Positions 22,460-31,846 of a stretch of DNA of 64,000 bases are shown one piece after another. A model generated the notes under the pieces. The model was given only the letters and a program-made list of their open reading frames with translations. It did not search any database and had not been told where the DNA came from. This stretch comes from Nostoc sp. HK-01 (lineage in GTDB: Bacteria > Cyanobacteriota > Cyanobacteriia > Cyanobacteriales > Nostocaceae): the NCBI GenBank assembly GCA_003990705.1, contig AP018318.1, positions 1,298,501-1,362,500 on the forward strand, given 5' to 3'. The position numbers and the translations under genes are program-made. Every line of letters starts with the position of its first letter. Position 1 is the first letter of the stretch.

Positions 22460-22492
22460 AGTGCTGAGTACTTCTCCTTCTTACTCAGCACT
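22460..22492. repeat. Inverted repeat AGTGCTGAGTA / TACTCAGCACT
   Basis: A perfect 11-bp stem with an 11-nt pyrimidine-rich loop, 2 bp after the SirB1 stop. More CTCAGTA/CTCAGCA units continue to 22510, so the hairpin is built out of a heptamer repeat. It may act as a transcript end. Confidence 0.55.
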
Positions 22493-22532
22493 CAGTACTC
22501 AGCACTGAGTCTGGTAAATAAGTAATATCTTA

Positions 22533-22567
22533 CCTCCTGCCTCCTGCCTCCTGCCTCCTACCTTCTG
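22533..22567. repeat. Heptanucleotide tandem repeat (CCTCCTG)n
   Basis: Five consecutive 7-bp units: three CCTCCTG, one CCTCCTA and one CCTTCTG. The reverse-complement form (AGGCAGG/AGGCAGA) appears at 43322-43349. This is a short tandemly repeated repetitive sequence of the type found in Nostocales. Confidence 0.75.
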
Positions 22568-22605
22568 CTATACAATGGCATTCAGTAACTTGATGATTGC
22601 CTTCT

Positions 22606-23523
22606 ATGCTCCCAGTCATCTATTCTGATGAGTTTTTGAATCACAAGACTGGAAATTATCATCCAGAAAAACCAGAACGTCTGACGGCGATCGTCAACGC
22701 TTTAAAAGAAGCTGCGTTTGCTGAAAAGATTGCTTGGCGCGAGCCTACTCCAGTCGCCGACAAACCATCTCTAATGTCTTTGTTATTACAAGCTCACAGC
22801 CCAGCTTACGTTAAAAAACTTGGGGAAATTTCTGCTAGTGGTGGTGGCTATCTCGATGGTGATACCCCAGTTTCTCCCCATAGCTATGATGTAGCCTTAT
22901 TGGCGGTGAGTGCTTGGCTAGATGGTGTTGATATTGTCTTAGCTGAAGAAAATCCCGCTTTTGTGTTGGCGCGTCCACCAGGACATCATGCAGAAAGTGA
23001 TGCAGGGATGGGTTTTTGTTTATTTTCTAATGCGGCGATCGCGGCTTTTTATGCTTTAGAACAAGCAGAAATTAAGCGTGTCGCTATTCTCGATTGGGAT
23101 GTACATCATGGTAATGGAACTCAGGCGATCGTGGAAACTCACCCACAGATTGCCTACTGTTCTCTCCATCAGTATCCTTGCTATCCCGGTACTGGCAAAG
23201 CTTCTGAACATGGTTATCATAATAATGTTTTAAATGCGCCGCTGCCGCCTGGTAGCAATATCTCTGTCTATCGCCCACTTTTAGAAAATAAGTTACTCCC
23301 ATTCTTACAAAACTTTCAGCCTGATTTATTAATTGTCAGCGCCGGTTATGATGCTAACGCCGCAGATCCTTTGGCAAGTATGAATTTACTACCAGAAGAT
23401 TATGGTTTATTTACTGAATATTGTTTGGGTATAACGCGGAAAATTCTCTTTGGTTTGGAAGGCGGCTACGATTTTTCTAGTCTTTCTCAGTCTGTGTTAG
23501 CCACAATTGAACGCTGTTTATGA
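22606..23523 (+). CDS. Histone-deacetylase-fold (acetoin utilization-type) hydrolase
   Basis: A zinc-dependent deacetylase-like protein of 305 aa, from the ATG at 22606 (a TTG three codons upstream is less likely). Conserved elements are the N-terminal HPEKPERL, the tandem histidines in RPPGHHAE, GFCLFSNAAIAA, the metal-binding and catalytic DWDVHHGNGTQ, and LIVSAGYDANAADPLA with its metal-binding Asp. The substrate in cyanobacteria is unknown; relatives act on acetylated polyamines, lysines or acetoin-linked targets. Confidence 0.92.
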   Translation: MLPVIYSDEFLNHKTGNYHPEKPERLTAIVNALKEAAFAEKIAWREPTPVADKPSLMSLLLQAHSPAYVKKLGEISASGGGYLDGDTPVSPHSYDVALLAVSAWLDGVDIVLAEENPAFVLARPPGHHAESDAGMGFCLFSNAAIAAFYALEQAEIKRVAILDWDVHHGNGTQAIVETHPQIAYCSLHQYPCYPGTGKASEHGYHNNVLNAPLPPGSNISVYRPLLENKLLPFLQNFQPDLLIVSAGYDANAADPLASMNLLPEDYGLFTEYCLGITRKILFGLEGGYDFSSLSQSVLATIERCL

Positions 23524-23691
23524 GATTGAATAGAGACTAGGGGCTAGAAAATAGATTTTTAAAATATGACTTATATCATGTCTAATTAACCAGACTTGAT
23601 ATTTGCACTTTTGCAAGTCAGCTATTCATGAGAAACACTCACAACCAAACATAAAAAACTTTTTTATCTTGTATCTAGCCCCTTTTTTCAT

Positions 23692-24519
23692 CTAACCAAA
23701 ACGACCACTAATATATTCTTCTGCTTCTCTTGTATTAGGAGAAGAGAAAAGTTGAACTGTCGGATTAAATTCAACTAATTTGCCACGGCGTTTGCCATGT
23801 TCATCAATTTCAGTATTGAAAAATGCTGTCCAATCTGCAACTCTGGAAGCTTGCTGCATGTTATGCGTTACCATAATAATGGTGTATTGCTGCTTGAGTT
23901 CTAGGCAGAGTTCTTCTACTTGACGGGTAGAAATAGGATCAAGGGCAGAACAAGGTTCATCCATTAATAATACATCTGGTTTCATGGCGATCGCCCTGGC
24001 AATACATAGCCGTTGTTGTTGTCCACCAGATAATGCTGTACCTTTGCCTTTGAGCTTATCTTTGACTTCATCCCAAATGGCGGCACGTCTAAGGGAATCT
24101 TCAACTAATTCATCCAAGTTCCCTTTATAACCGTTAGAACGGGGGCCAAAAGCAATATTTTCATATATAGATTTGGGAAAAGGATTTGGTCTTTGAAACA
24201 CCATCCCGACTTGGCGACGTAATTTGACTGAGTTAATTTTAGGATCATAAATGTTGCGATCGCGGTAATTTAATCTACCCTCAACCTTTGCTCCCGGTAT
24301 TAAATCATTCATCCGGTTGAAACACCGCAAGAGTGTACTTTTACCACAACCACTAGGGCCAATAAAAGCCACAATTTGTTGTTCGGGAATTTTTATATAA
24401 ACATCCAGCAAGGCCAAAAAACCACTGTAATAAACTTTCAAACCCTCAACATCAAACACAGTTCTTGCTTGAGTGAGTGTGCCATTACTTGGCTTACTTT
24501 TATTATCATTTTGAGTCAT
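23692..24519 (-). CDS. pstB: Phosphate ABC transporter ATPase
   Basis: ATP-hydrolysing subunit of the high-affinity Pst phosphate importer (275 aa). Walker A is GPSGCGKST, the signature is [16 protein letters not shown], and Walker B is [13 protein letters not shown], followed by the PstB-typical ISTRQVEEL and [16 protein letters not shown]. It is the last gene of a minus-strand pst operon running from 28696 down to 23692. Confidence 0.97.
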   Translation of the reverse strand: MTQNDNKSKPSNGTLTQARTVFDVEGLKVYYSGFLALLDVYIKIPEQQIVAFIGPSGCGKSTLLRCFNRMNDLIPGAKVEGRLNYRDRNIYDPKINSVKLRRQVGMVFQRPNPFPKSIYENIAFGPRSNGYKGNLDELVEDSLRRAAIWDEVKDKLKGKGTALSGGQQQRLCIARAIAMKPDVLLMDEPCSALDPISTRQVEELCLELKQQYTIIMVTHNMQQASRVADWTAFFNTEIDEHGKRRGKLVEFNPTVQLFSSPNTREAEEYISGRFG

Positions 24520-24588
24520 ATATATTTATACCCAATCTAAAATTTTTATTGGAAATTTGAAAAATTTTTCTATTCCCTAAATAGATAT

Positions 24589-25491
24589 TTACCTATTTAT
24601 CGAAAAGCGTTGTCGCACATAAATAGCTATTCCATTCAACACTAAAATTAAAAGCATCATCACAATAATTGTTGCAGCTGATGAATTAGCAAACCCCGGT
24701 TCTGGGCGACTCAGATAACTAAAAATTTGAATCGGTAAAGCCATAAATCTCTGGAATAAACCAGGGTTAAAAGTCAGAAAACTGACAGCCCCGACAACAA
24801 GTAAACAAGCTGCATCACCAACAGCACGCGATACAGAAATAATCACCCCTGTTAATATCCCAGGAATTGCATAAGGTATAACGTGATGGTAAATAGTTTG
24901 CCATTTTGTCACACCCAAACCATAAGAAGCATGTCGTAAAGAATCTGGAACTGCACGAATCGCTTCTCTAGATGTAACGATAATTACTGGTAAGGATAAC
25001 AAAGATAACGTTAAGGCTCCAGAAATTAATGCCGGGCCAAAACCAAGCAAATAATTAAATACTCCTAAACCCAGCAACCCATAAACAATAGAAGGTACAC
25101 CTGCGAGATTACTAATATTAATTTCAATAATCGCAGTCCACCAAGCTTTAGGTGCATATTCTTCTAAATATAAAGCTGCACCCACTCCAATTGGCACTGC
25201 GACTAACATCACAATAATTGCCAAAAGGATACTCCCTATAATTGCTGGGCGAATTCCTCCCTCATCCGGGAAACGAGATGGAGTTTCTGTTAAAAAACCT
25301 GGTGTTAAAAATCTGGATAATCCATCTTGACCAATATCAAAAACTAGCAATGCCAAGATAAATAAACCAATCAATAAACCTATTAAAAAAAGTATTTCAA
25401 ATACTTTCCCTAATGACTCTCTTTTTTCAATATTATCAGTAAATTCTGAACTCGAATCGAAAAAGTCATTACCTTGATAACTTGTAGCCAT
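24589..25491 (-). CDS. pstA: Phosphate ABC transporter permease PstA
   Basis: Membrane permease subunit (300 aa) with six hydrophobic spans. The family marker segment LTGVIISVSRAVGDAACLLVVGA lies in the cytoplasmic EAA-type loop region, and LEEYAPK-type sequence occurs earlier. It is separated from pstC by only 5 bp and followed by pstB after 69 bp. It pairs with PstC to form the channel. Confidence 0.96.
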   Translation of the reverse strand: MATSYQGNDFFDSSSEFTDNIEKRESLGKVFEILFLIGLLIGLFILALLVFDIGQDGLSRFLTPGFLTETPSRFPDEGGIRPAIIGSILLAIIVMLVAVPIGVGAALYLEEYAPKAWWTAIIEINISNLAGVPSIVYGLLGLGVFNYLLGFGPALISGALTLSLLSLPVIIVTSREAIRAVPDSLRHASYGLGVTKWQTIYHHVIPYAIPGILTGVIISVSRAVGDAACLLVVGAVSFLTFNPGLFQRFMALPIQIFSYLSRPEPGFANSSAATIIVMMLLILVLNGIAIYVRQRFSINR

Positions 25492-25496
25492 ATTGA

Positions 25497-26438
25497 TTAA
25501 TCGTATTTTTCTTTAAAGCGATGAGAAACCCAGTAGCTGACAATATTTAAAGCCAAAGTTAGCAAAAATAAAACAGCCCCTACCGCATATAAAGTTTTAA
25601 AATTGAGACTTCCACGAGGGCTATCTCCACCAGAAATTTGTGCCATATAAGCTGTCATTGTTTCTACTGACTCCATCAGATTCACTGTCAGTTTTGGCTG
25701 TTGTCCAGCGGCGATAACAACAGTCATAGTTTCACCAACAGCGCGGGAAATGCCTAAAATAATCGAAGCTGTAATTCCTGAAAGTGCTGCTGGTAATAAG
25801 ACTTTAAAAATGGATTCTAATTTCGTGATTCCTAAAGCATAAGCACCTTCTCTTAAAGAATTCGGCACAGCTTGGATAGCATCTAAACTAATAGAACCGA
25901 CTGTAGGAGTAATCATTACTCCCATCATTAACCCTGCACTCATGGCATTAAATATTTCTAGAGGCAGAAAATTTCTCAGGAATGGAGTAACAAATAATAG
26001 GGCAAAGTAGCCATAAACAACTGTTGGTATCCCTGCTAAAAGTTCCACTGCGGGACGCAAAATTGCAGCTACTTTGGGTTGAGCATATTCACTTAAATAA
26101 ATTGCTGAAGATAAACCCAAAGGAATAGCTACAGCCATAGCTGTGATAGTGGTTAAAAAAGTTCCACTAATTAAAGGCCAAATACCAAAATGTCTTTCAG
26201 CAAATAAAGGTGTCCATTTCGTATCCAGAAAAAAGTCAGAGAGTGGGACTTCTTGGAAAAACTCAAATGTTACCTGAAAGATAATAATGACAATGCCAAA
26301 TGTAGTTAGTACAGAAACTAAACCACAACAAAATAAGATTGCGGCAATAATCTTTTCTGTAATATCTTCTGATGGTTTTTTGTCTAGCGATCGCCTAGAA
26401 TCTTCCTGAAATCCATTTTGATTATTTATGGCGCTCAT
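25497..26438 (-). CDS. pstC: Phosphate ABC transporter permease PstC
   Basis: Second permease subunit (313 aa). Six hydrophobic spans follow a polar N-terminus of about 25 residues. YLSEYAQPKVAAILRP and ASIILGISRAVGETMTVVIAAG are the PstC-family loop motifs. It follows pstS by 11 bp and overlaps no other gene, consistent with a single transcript. Confidence 0.96.
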   Translation of the reverse strand: MSAINNQNGFQEDSRRSLDKKPSEDITEKIIAAILFCCGLVSVLTTFGIVIIIFQVTFEFFQEVPLSDFFLDTKWTPLFAERHFGIWPLISGTFLTTITAMAVAIPLGLSSAIYLSEYAQPKVAAILRPAVELLAGIPTVVYGYFALLFVTPFLRNFLPLEIFNAMSAGLMMGVMITPTVGSISLDAIQAVPNSLREGAYALGITKLESIFKVLLPAALSGITASIILGISRAVGETMTVVIAAGQQPKLTVNLMESVETMTAYMAQISGGDSPRGSLNFKTLYAVGAVLFLLTLALNIVSYWVSHRFKEKYD

Positions 26439-26449
26439 AAATCAATAAC

Positions 26450-27463
26450 TTAAATAAAATTAGTAATTGGTTGACCTGGTTTAGCTTTTTTGAATTTAGT
26501 TCCTGTTTCACCCTTGAGAAATTTTTGCTTCACTTTCACGTAGGCTTCATCAGGTAAGGCAACATAACCAGCACTGTCTACCCATTTCCACGAATTTTCT
26601 AAATAAAAATCGACAAATTCTCTCACTGTTTGCTTTGTATCTAAGGATTTTTTACTCACATAAATAAACAAAGGACGAGATAAAGGTGTGTAAATATTTC
26701 TAACTACATTGTCTATTGGTACAGGTTTTTCACATTTGCCATTAAGGTTTTCCACAGCTACTAAATTTAGCTTATCTTGATTTTGAATGTAATAAGAAAT
26801 CCCAACATAACCTAAAGAATATTTATCACCCGCAATTCCTTGTACCAAAGTATTTTGATTGTGGCTGGGAGTATAGTCTGTACGACCATTTTTCGCTTTA
26901 CCTGTTACCGCTTGAGTAAAATAATCAAATGTACCTGTATCAGATGCAGGTGCATAAAGTTTCATTTTCTCATTGGGAAACTTAGGATTAACTTGATTCC
27001 AAGTTAAAATTTTTCCGTCTGATTTGGCACTCCAGATGGTTTTTAATTCATCAACTGTCAGACATTTCACAAAATCGTTCTGACTATTGACAATAACTGC
27101 TATGCCATCTAAAGCAATAGGAATTTCCAAAAATTCAATATTTTTACTTTTACATTTGGCAATTTCTTCATCTCGAATGGTACGAGAAGCACCTACAATA
27201 TCAATTTCACCTGCACAAAATTTACTAATTCCGCCTCCAGTTCCACTAGAAGCAACGCTAACTACAGCATCAGCTTTCACATTATGATATTCTTCCGCCA
27301 CTGCTAAAGAAATCGGAAAACCTACAGCCGCACCATCAATACTTACTTGTTTCTGCTTTTCTTCATTACTGCTACAAGCTGTAATGCTGTAGCTAGTCAC
27401 AAGCAAAAATATCAAGCATAGATTATTTTTAAATTGCGAAATAAAATTCATACAATTAGTCAT
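26450..27463 (-). CDS. pstS: Phosphate-binding lipoprotein PstS
   Basis: Periplasmic solute-binding component of the Pst importer, 337 aa from the first ATG; a second ATG four codons in (27451) gives a tidier signal peptide. The lipobox ITAC near residue 30 predicts a lipid-anchored protein. Ligand-loop motifs are visible: GAAVGFPISLAVAEEY, SSGTGGGISKFCAGEIDIVGASR and ASDTGTFDYFTQ. No canonical cyanobacterial Pho box was seen in the 75 bp upstream, so it is probably read from the promoter in front of the sulfate-type binding protein gene. Confidence 0.95.
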   Translation of the reverse strand: MTNCMNFISQFKNNLCLIFLLVTSYSITACSSNEEKQKQVSIDGAAVGFPISLAVAEEYHNVKADAVVSVASSGTGGGISKFCAGEIDIVGASRTIRDEEIAKCKSKNIEFLEIPIALDGIAVIVNSQNDFVKCLTVDELKTIWSAKSDGKILTWNQVNPKFPNEKMKLYAPASDTGTFDYFTQAVTGKAKNGRTDYTPSHNQNTLVQGIAGDKYSLGYVGISYYIQNQDKLNLVAVENLNGKCEKPVPIDNVVRNIYTPLSRPLFIYVSKKSLDTKQTVREFVDFYLENSWKWVDSAGYVALPDEAYVKVKQKFLKGETGTKFKKAKPGQPITNFI

Positions 27464-27538
27464 TTACTAAATAAATCAAAAGCTAAAAACTATTTGCTCA
27501 ATCTGAGTAGCAAAGTCTCTAATTATCTGATTTATGCT

Positions 27539-28696
27539 TTACGCTTTACTGTTAACTTTAACTTGGTCAAAAATTGCCCCATTTTCCAAAAATTTTGTTT
27601 TAATCATATCCCATCCCCCTAAATCTTGGGCTGTAAATAAAGTTTGAATTGGGGGATATTGTGATGCTACTTCTTGGGTAACTGTGGGATTCACTGGACG
27701 ATATTGTAATTTAGCAAATTCCCGTTGAGCTTCTGAAGAATAAAGGAAATCTACAAATGCTTCTGCTACTTTTCTTGTTTTGTGTTTATCAACATTTTTA
27801 TCAACTACAGCTACAGGATTATCTATCGAAATATTTATTTCCGGTATAATATAAGGTAGTTTTAATGCTGTTTTTTCAGCTAAATTTACCTCATTTTCAT
27901 AGGTAATTAAAACATCACCTTGGGCTTGTTGGAAAAATAAATCACTGGCTTCACGAGCATCTTTTGTGAGTGCAGCAGTATTTTGATAAACTTTTGTAAT
28001 ATATTTTAAAGCTGTCGCTTCATCTCCGCCATTTTGCGTAACTGAACCCCAAAAAGCTAATAATTCCCAAATACCAATACCAGAAGTTTGAGGGTTAGCT
28101 GCAATTAATTTCACGTCGTTTTTAGCTAAGTCTGCCCAAGTTTTAATCCCTTTCGGATTGCCTTTGCGGGTGACAATTGCTGCAACTGATCTACTAACAA
28201 TACCATTTCTGGGGGTTCTAATTTGCCAACTAGATTTAATCAACCCTGCTTGTTGAATTCTAATAACATCTAAAGGCAGGGCGAAGTGTACTATATCTGC
28301 TTCTTGCTTTCCAGCAATCACATCAGCAGCTTGAGCAACAGAACCCCCGTAACTTTGCTCAAAAATTACTTTTTGATTGTGTTCTTTTTGCCACTTTTCA
28401 ACAAATTTCGGAATTATTTGGTCATGAGCGGCTTTAGTGACAGAGAAAGAAACTAACCTCAGCTTTATCTCTGGTTCCGCAGCAGAATAACTTCCAGAAC
28501 AGGCGGTGATCACTACACTTAAAATTGTACCTAAAAAGAATAAATAGGTGAACCTTTTAACAGCGTGTTGATTTAACCAGATTCCTATAATTTGCTGAGA
28601 CAAAACTTGCATTACCTGTGCAGTTTTTTCAATGCAAGTATATATATGCTCAATTTGAAAAATTCCCCATCGAGCCGGATGCTGCGACTTATTCAT
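27539..28696 (-). CDS. sbpA: Sulfate-type ABC transporter substrate-binding lipoprotein
   Basis: Solute-binding protein of the sulfate/thiosulfate (SbpA/CysP) family, about 385 aa. A lipobox (VITAC) follows a hydrophobic segment near residues 50-66. Family text includes LVSFSVTKAAHDQIIPKF, EQSYGGSVAQAADVI, ADIVHFALPLDV and NPQTSGIGIWELLAFWG. The N-terminus is long; the ATG at 28612 would give a more usual signal sequence. It lies 75 bp upstream of pstS on the same strand rather than with cysTWA permease genes, none of which are in the window. It may feed a sulfate permease encoded elsewhere. Confidence 0.88.
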   Translation of the reverse strand: MNKSQHPARWGIFQIEHIYTCIEKTAQVMQVLSQQIIGIWLNQHAVKRFTYLFFLGTILSVVITACSGSYSAAEPEIKLRLVSFSVTKAAHDQIIPKFVEKWQKEHNQKVIFEQSYGGSVAQAADVIAGKQEADIVHFALPLDVIRIQQAGLIKSSWQIRTPRNGIVSRSVAAIVTRKGNPKGIKTWADLAKNDVKLIAANPQTSGIGIWELLAFWGSVTQNGGDEATALKYITKVYQNTAALTKDAREASDLFFQQAQGDVLITYENEVNLAEKTALKLPYIIPEINISIDNPVAVVDKNVDKHKTRKVAEAFVDFLYSSEAQREFAKLQYRPVNPTVTQEVASQYPPIQTLFTAQDLGGWDMIKTKFLENGAIFDQVKVNSKA

Positions 28697-28750
28697 CAAA
28701 TATTTACCCCATTATCTACAGTATCTCCATCGAGTTACTGTGATTGTTTA

Positions 28751-28787
28751 ATTATAAAGCATGAAAATCTGATACCTGTCAAGACAG
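28751..28787 (-). promoter_or_regulatory. Candidate promoter and palindrome upstream of sbpA-pst
   Basis: On the minus strand TTGACA (28782-28777) is followed after 20 bp by TATAAT (28756-28751), or after 17 bp by TTTATA. The -35 lies inside a perfect palindrome, CTGTCAAGACAG (28776-28787), that could be an operator. It sits about 55-90 bp before the sbpA start. The spacer to TATAAT is longer than ideal. Confidence 0.4.
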
Positions 28788-28814
28788 TATGTGATTAAAC
28801 TATAAAAATTAAAG

Positions 28815-28990
28815 TTAATTTTTGAGCTAAGTAGAAAGTAGGGGTTTTCTAACGACAAAGCTTGGTTTTTTACGCAGATTACTCCCCAAATTACCGAGGA
28901 ACATACAGAGTTTATTGAATGGAAAAGCTAAATAAAAAATTAAATTTAATAGCTACAGGCGCTTCAATAAAACTAATTGAAGCTTTTTTT
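28815..28990 (+). ncRNA. Possible small RNA ending at an orphan terminator
   Basis: The plus strand between the sbpA promoter region and 28990 has no ORF with a start signal, yet ends in a canonical intrinsic terminator (28961-28990). The neighbouring genes are both on the minus strand, so the terminator serves neither. A plus-strand transcript from near a TATAAA at 28801 is inferred; its 5' end is a guess. Confidence 0.3.
28961..28990 (+). terminator. Intrinsic terminator, plus strand
   Basis: GCTTCAAT (28961-28968) pairs with ATTGAAGC (28976-28983) across a 7-nt loop and is followed at once by seven T residues (28984-28990). Confidence 0.75.
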
Positions 28991-29021
28991 GTGAGCCTCA
29001 ATACCAAAACTGATAAATTTT

Positions 29022-29783
29022 TTATAACTTTTCTGTAGCGCCTAACATCTGGAAGATTTTCTCAGCGTTATCTAAATCGCCAACGATGCGGCGAATCGGT
29101 TGAGGCCAAACTTTTACGAGAGTAGGAGTTGCAGACACCTGATCAATTTCTGCTTGTTCTGGATGAGTTAGAACATCAATCACTTTTAATGTGTAGGGAT
29201 ATTTGAGCGATCGCTCTAACATTTCGTGTAAATTATGCAGAATCCGTTCTGTATTGGCACTATGACCGGCAATAAATAAACGCAAAACGTAACATTGAGT
29301 TTTTTGCTGTACGTTTTGTGTGGCTTTCACTGGTGGATAATATTTGGGAGCCTTTTCCGATAAGTCTAAGTTAATAATTAAGTCGTGGTCTTCCCACAGT
29401 TGGGGAAATGTGGAACGATAAGTTGCCAACACCATGCGATCGCACAATCCATCTTGCCAAGGTGCGGCTTGCCAAACTAAATCACCTGTGCCAAAAATTA
29501 CATTTAATAAAGCTTGATGTTGCAGAACCGCTGGATATGCTTCTGCAAAAGTCCGAATTTGATGAGTATGCGGATCTAACCAGTGGTCAACGGTGGCCGT
29601 ATAACAAGGAACTAAAAAATGCGGCGGTTCTGGTAAATCGAGAATTTCTTGTAAAGCAGCACACAAATGCAAATGCCATCGACCCTGTTTATTCGGGTCG
29701 ATGCAATAAATTAAGTCGCCTCCGGGTGTAAATAAGGCAATGCCTTTGAAAACTTTCGGTAAAAAGAGTTTAGGTGTAGTCAA
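29022..29783 (-). CDS. Protein with C-terminal KaiB-like domain
   Basis: A 253-aa protein. Residues 163-247 (YVLRLFIAGHSANTERIL, then LKVIDVLTHPEQAE, ATPTLVKVWPQPIRRIVGDL) align along their length with the circadian clock protein KaiB, a thioredoxin-like fold. Residues 1-155 form a separate domain I do not recognise, with an aromatic-rich segment (VPCYTATVDHWLDPHTHQIRTF region). The start is a TTG; no in-frame ATG is available nearby. It lies 69 bp downstream of pilT on the same strand. KaiB-like domains also occur in the clock kinase SasA, so a link to clock or phototaxis signalling is possible but inferred. Confidence 0.8.
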   Translation of the reverse strand: MTTPKLFLPKVFKGIALFTPGGDLIYCIDPNKQGRWHLHLCAALQEILDLPEPPHFLVPCYTATVDHWLDPHTHQIRTFAEAYPAVLQHQALLNVIFGTGDLVWQAAPWQDGLCDRMVLATYRSTFPQLWEDHDLIINLDLSEKAPKYYPPVKATQNVQQKTQCYVLRLFIAGHSANTERILHNLHEMLERSLKYPYTLKVIDVLTHPEQAEIDQVSATPTLVKVWPQPIRRIVGDLDNAEKIFQMLGATEKL

Positions 29784-29852
29784 GTTAGTTACAGGGGTTG
29801 GGGAACTTGGAGGTAAAAAGTAGAGGCGGATTACTTTTTACCTTTACTGTAA

Positions 29853-31127
29853 TTAAACTCGTCCTCGGAGAAACTGAGCCATTTCGTTAGGAGTCGGTGA
29901 CATTTCTAAAGCTGTTTCTTCTGTAATGCGACCTTCTTGGTAAAGATTGAGTAGCGACTGATTCATCGTAATCATACCGTCGAAACCGGCTTGTTTCATC
30001 AGTTCACCAATTTCATCATACTTACCGTCTTTGACCCATTCTTTAACTGCCTCAGTGTTAATTAAGATATCGTGGAATGCAGCTCGTTTACCATCGGTCG
30101 TGCGACATAATCCTTGGGCGATGATGGCTACTAAAGATTCTGCCAAGGCTACCCGCATAGCATCCTGTTCTTCACCAGAGTATAAATTGAGAATCCGTTC
30201 AATGGTTTTTACTGCACTGTTGGTGTGCAAGGTTCCCATTACCAAGTGACCAGTTTGGGCAGCTTTTAAGGCGGTATTGACTGTTTCTTTATCCCGCATT
30301 TCCCCCACCAGAATCAAATCTGGATCTTCCCGCAAAGCTGCTTTTAAAGCATTATCAAATTTGCGGGTGTGCATTCCCACTTCCCGTTGTTTGACCAACG
30401 ACTTGCGGCTTTGGTGAACAAATTCCACAGGATCTTCAATGGTGATGATGTGCTTGGCCATTTCTCGATTAATATAGTCAATCATCGCCGCCATAGTTGT
30501 TGATTTACCCGAACCAGTTGGCCCAGTGACTAAGATTAAGCCTTTATGAGAGTGGCAGATATCGCGGAAAACTGGCGGTAATCTCAACTGTTCCATCGAT
30601 AAGATTTTCAGGGGAATTAACCGTAGCACCAGTGCATGGCCTTTCATGGAGCCAAAAACATTAATCCGTACACGGGCGAATTCATACTGAGTTGCACCAT
30701 CAAATTCTAGGTGTTCTTCAAATCGCTGAATTTCTGCTTCCGTCATTACCTCTCGCAACCAACCCATGAAAGTTTCATGATCTGTTTCTGGATACTCGGT
30801 TGGTTGAATTTCGCCACGGTTGCGGAAACGAGGCACTTCACCTACACCTAAGTGAACATCGGAATAACCATTATCAAAAGCTTCTTTAATAATTTGCGCC
30901 AAACTTAATCCCGTAGGATTGCTTTTAGCCGCTGGTGGGGGAGTTCCCGGACGATGACCTGCTGCTGGTGGCGGTGGTGCAGGTTGAGTTGTATTTCGAT
31001 GAGTTGACATATCCAACGTTTGTGTATGCTGCCGCTGTGTCATTAATGATGGTGGTGGCGGTGGCATAGGTGGCACATTCCGAGAAGCAACAGGATTGGA
31101 ATTGGCTGGTGGCGATGTTTCTGTCAT
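29853..31127 (-). CDS. pilT: Type IV pilus retraction ATPase PilT
   Basis: Hexameric ATPase that powers pilus retraction in twitching motility (424 aa). The first 75 residues are a Pro-rich, low-complexity extension (PPMPPPPPS and further proline runs), longer than in enteric or Pseudomonas PilT. Then come a PAS-like N-domain, Walker A GPTGSGKSTT, the Asp box ITIEDPVEF, Walker B DPDLILVGEMRD, the His box TGHLVMGTLHT and the C-terminal retraction region with AIIAQGL. It is divergent from the small membrane protein gene and followed by the KaiB-domain gene. Confidence 0.95.
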   Translation of the reverse strand: MTETSPPANSNPVASRNVPPMPPPPPSLMTQRQHTQTLDMSTHRNTTQPAPPPPAAGHRPGTPPPAAKSNPTGLSLAQIIKEAFDNGYSDVHLGVGEVPRFRNRGEIQPTEYPETDHETFMGWLREVMTEAEIQRFEEHLEFDGATQYEFARVRINVFGSMKGHALVLRLIPLKILSMEQLRLPPVFRDICHSHKGLILVTGPTGSGKSTTMAAMIDYINREMAKHIITIEDPVEFVHQSRKSLVKQREVGMHTRKFDNALKAALREDPDLILVGEMRDKETVNTALKAAQTGHLVMGTLHTNSAVKTIERILNLYSGEEQDAMRVALAESLVAIIAQGLCRTTDGKRAAFHDILINTEAVKEWVKDGKYDEIGELMKQAGFDGMITMNQSLLNLYQEGRITEETALEMSPTPNEMAQFLRGRV

Positions 31128-31846
31128 ATATCTTCAAAATTAAGCAGTTATCAAGTTGAATCTGCAAACCTACTGTCTTGATGGTTCTAAGGACGGCAGA
31201 CAGCAGGTTTGTTGCTGTTCCTTAGCTGAGAACTTTAAAGCAACATTTCGTTACATTTGGCATAGCTGCTAGTATAGTTTTTTATATGACATGCAAGTTT
31301 TGCCATTATGTTAGAAACACATTAAGTCCATATACACCTGTTTAGCACACTATATCCTGAGATATCCTTCAGTAATAACACTGGTAAATTTAAGCAATAA
31401 TTAATACTTCTATTAAATCTTGAAAATCTCTTGCTTTTAGATGAGAAAATTTTCCCTAAAATCACAGCAATTTACTAGCAATTAAAAGCCAAATCAGCAG
31501 CAGGTATTTTTTTCAGACAGATAGATGAATTATGAGAGACAATGCTATTTTTTATAAGAAATATTAAGGGGATCAATTTGAGGCGGGGAAAATATCTTGG
31601 GCAAGCTCATCTTATATGGCTTCTACTCCTTGAGGTAGATGGCAGGAACTAGTGATCTAGCAAGAAAGCAACTGAACTTTACATTCATAATTACAAAAAA
31701 TTAACTGTAAAGTTAAGTTACTAAATGCTCATTTTTCCTAGTCCTGTTTATATACTGGAATTCACTGAAGGAATCAGTTGATTCGCAAACAGCGGTATCT
31801 AACTGAAATTTACGTTTATTGCTGTGTACCTGTAGGAGGAAAAGTC
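31128..31846. other. Divergent intergenic region, pilT / small membrane protein
   Basis: About 720 bp, AT-rich. It contains a long imperfect hairpin with arms AACTTTACA (31675-31683) and TGTAAAGTT (31706-31714) around 135 bp before the plus-strand gene. No convincing ORF, tRNA or known operator was seen. Both divergent promoters must be here. Confidence 0.4.
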
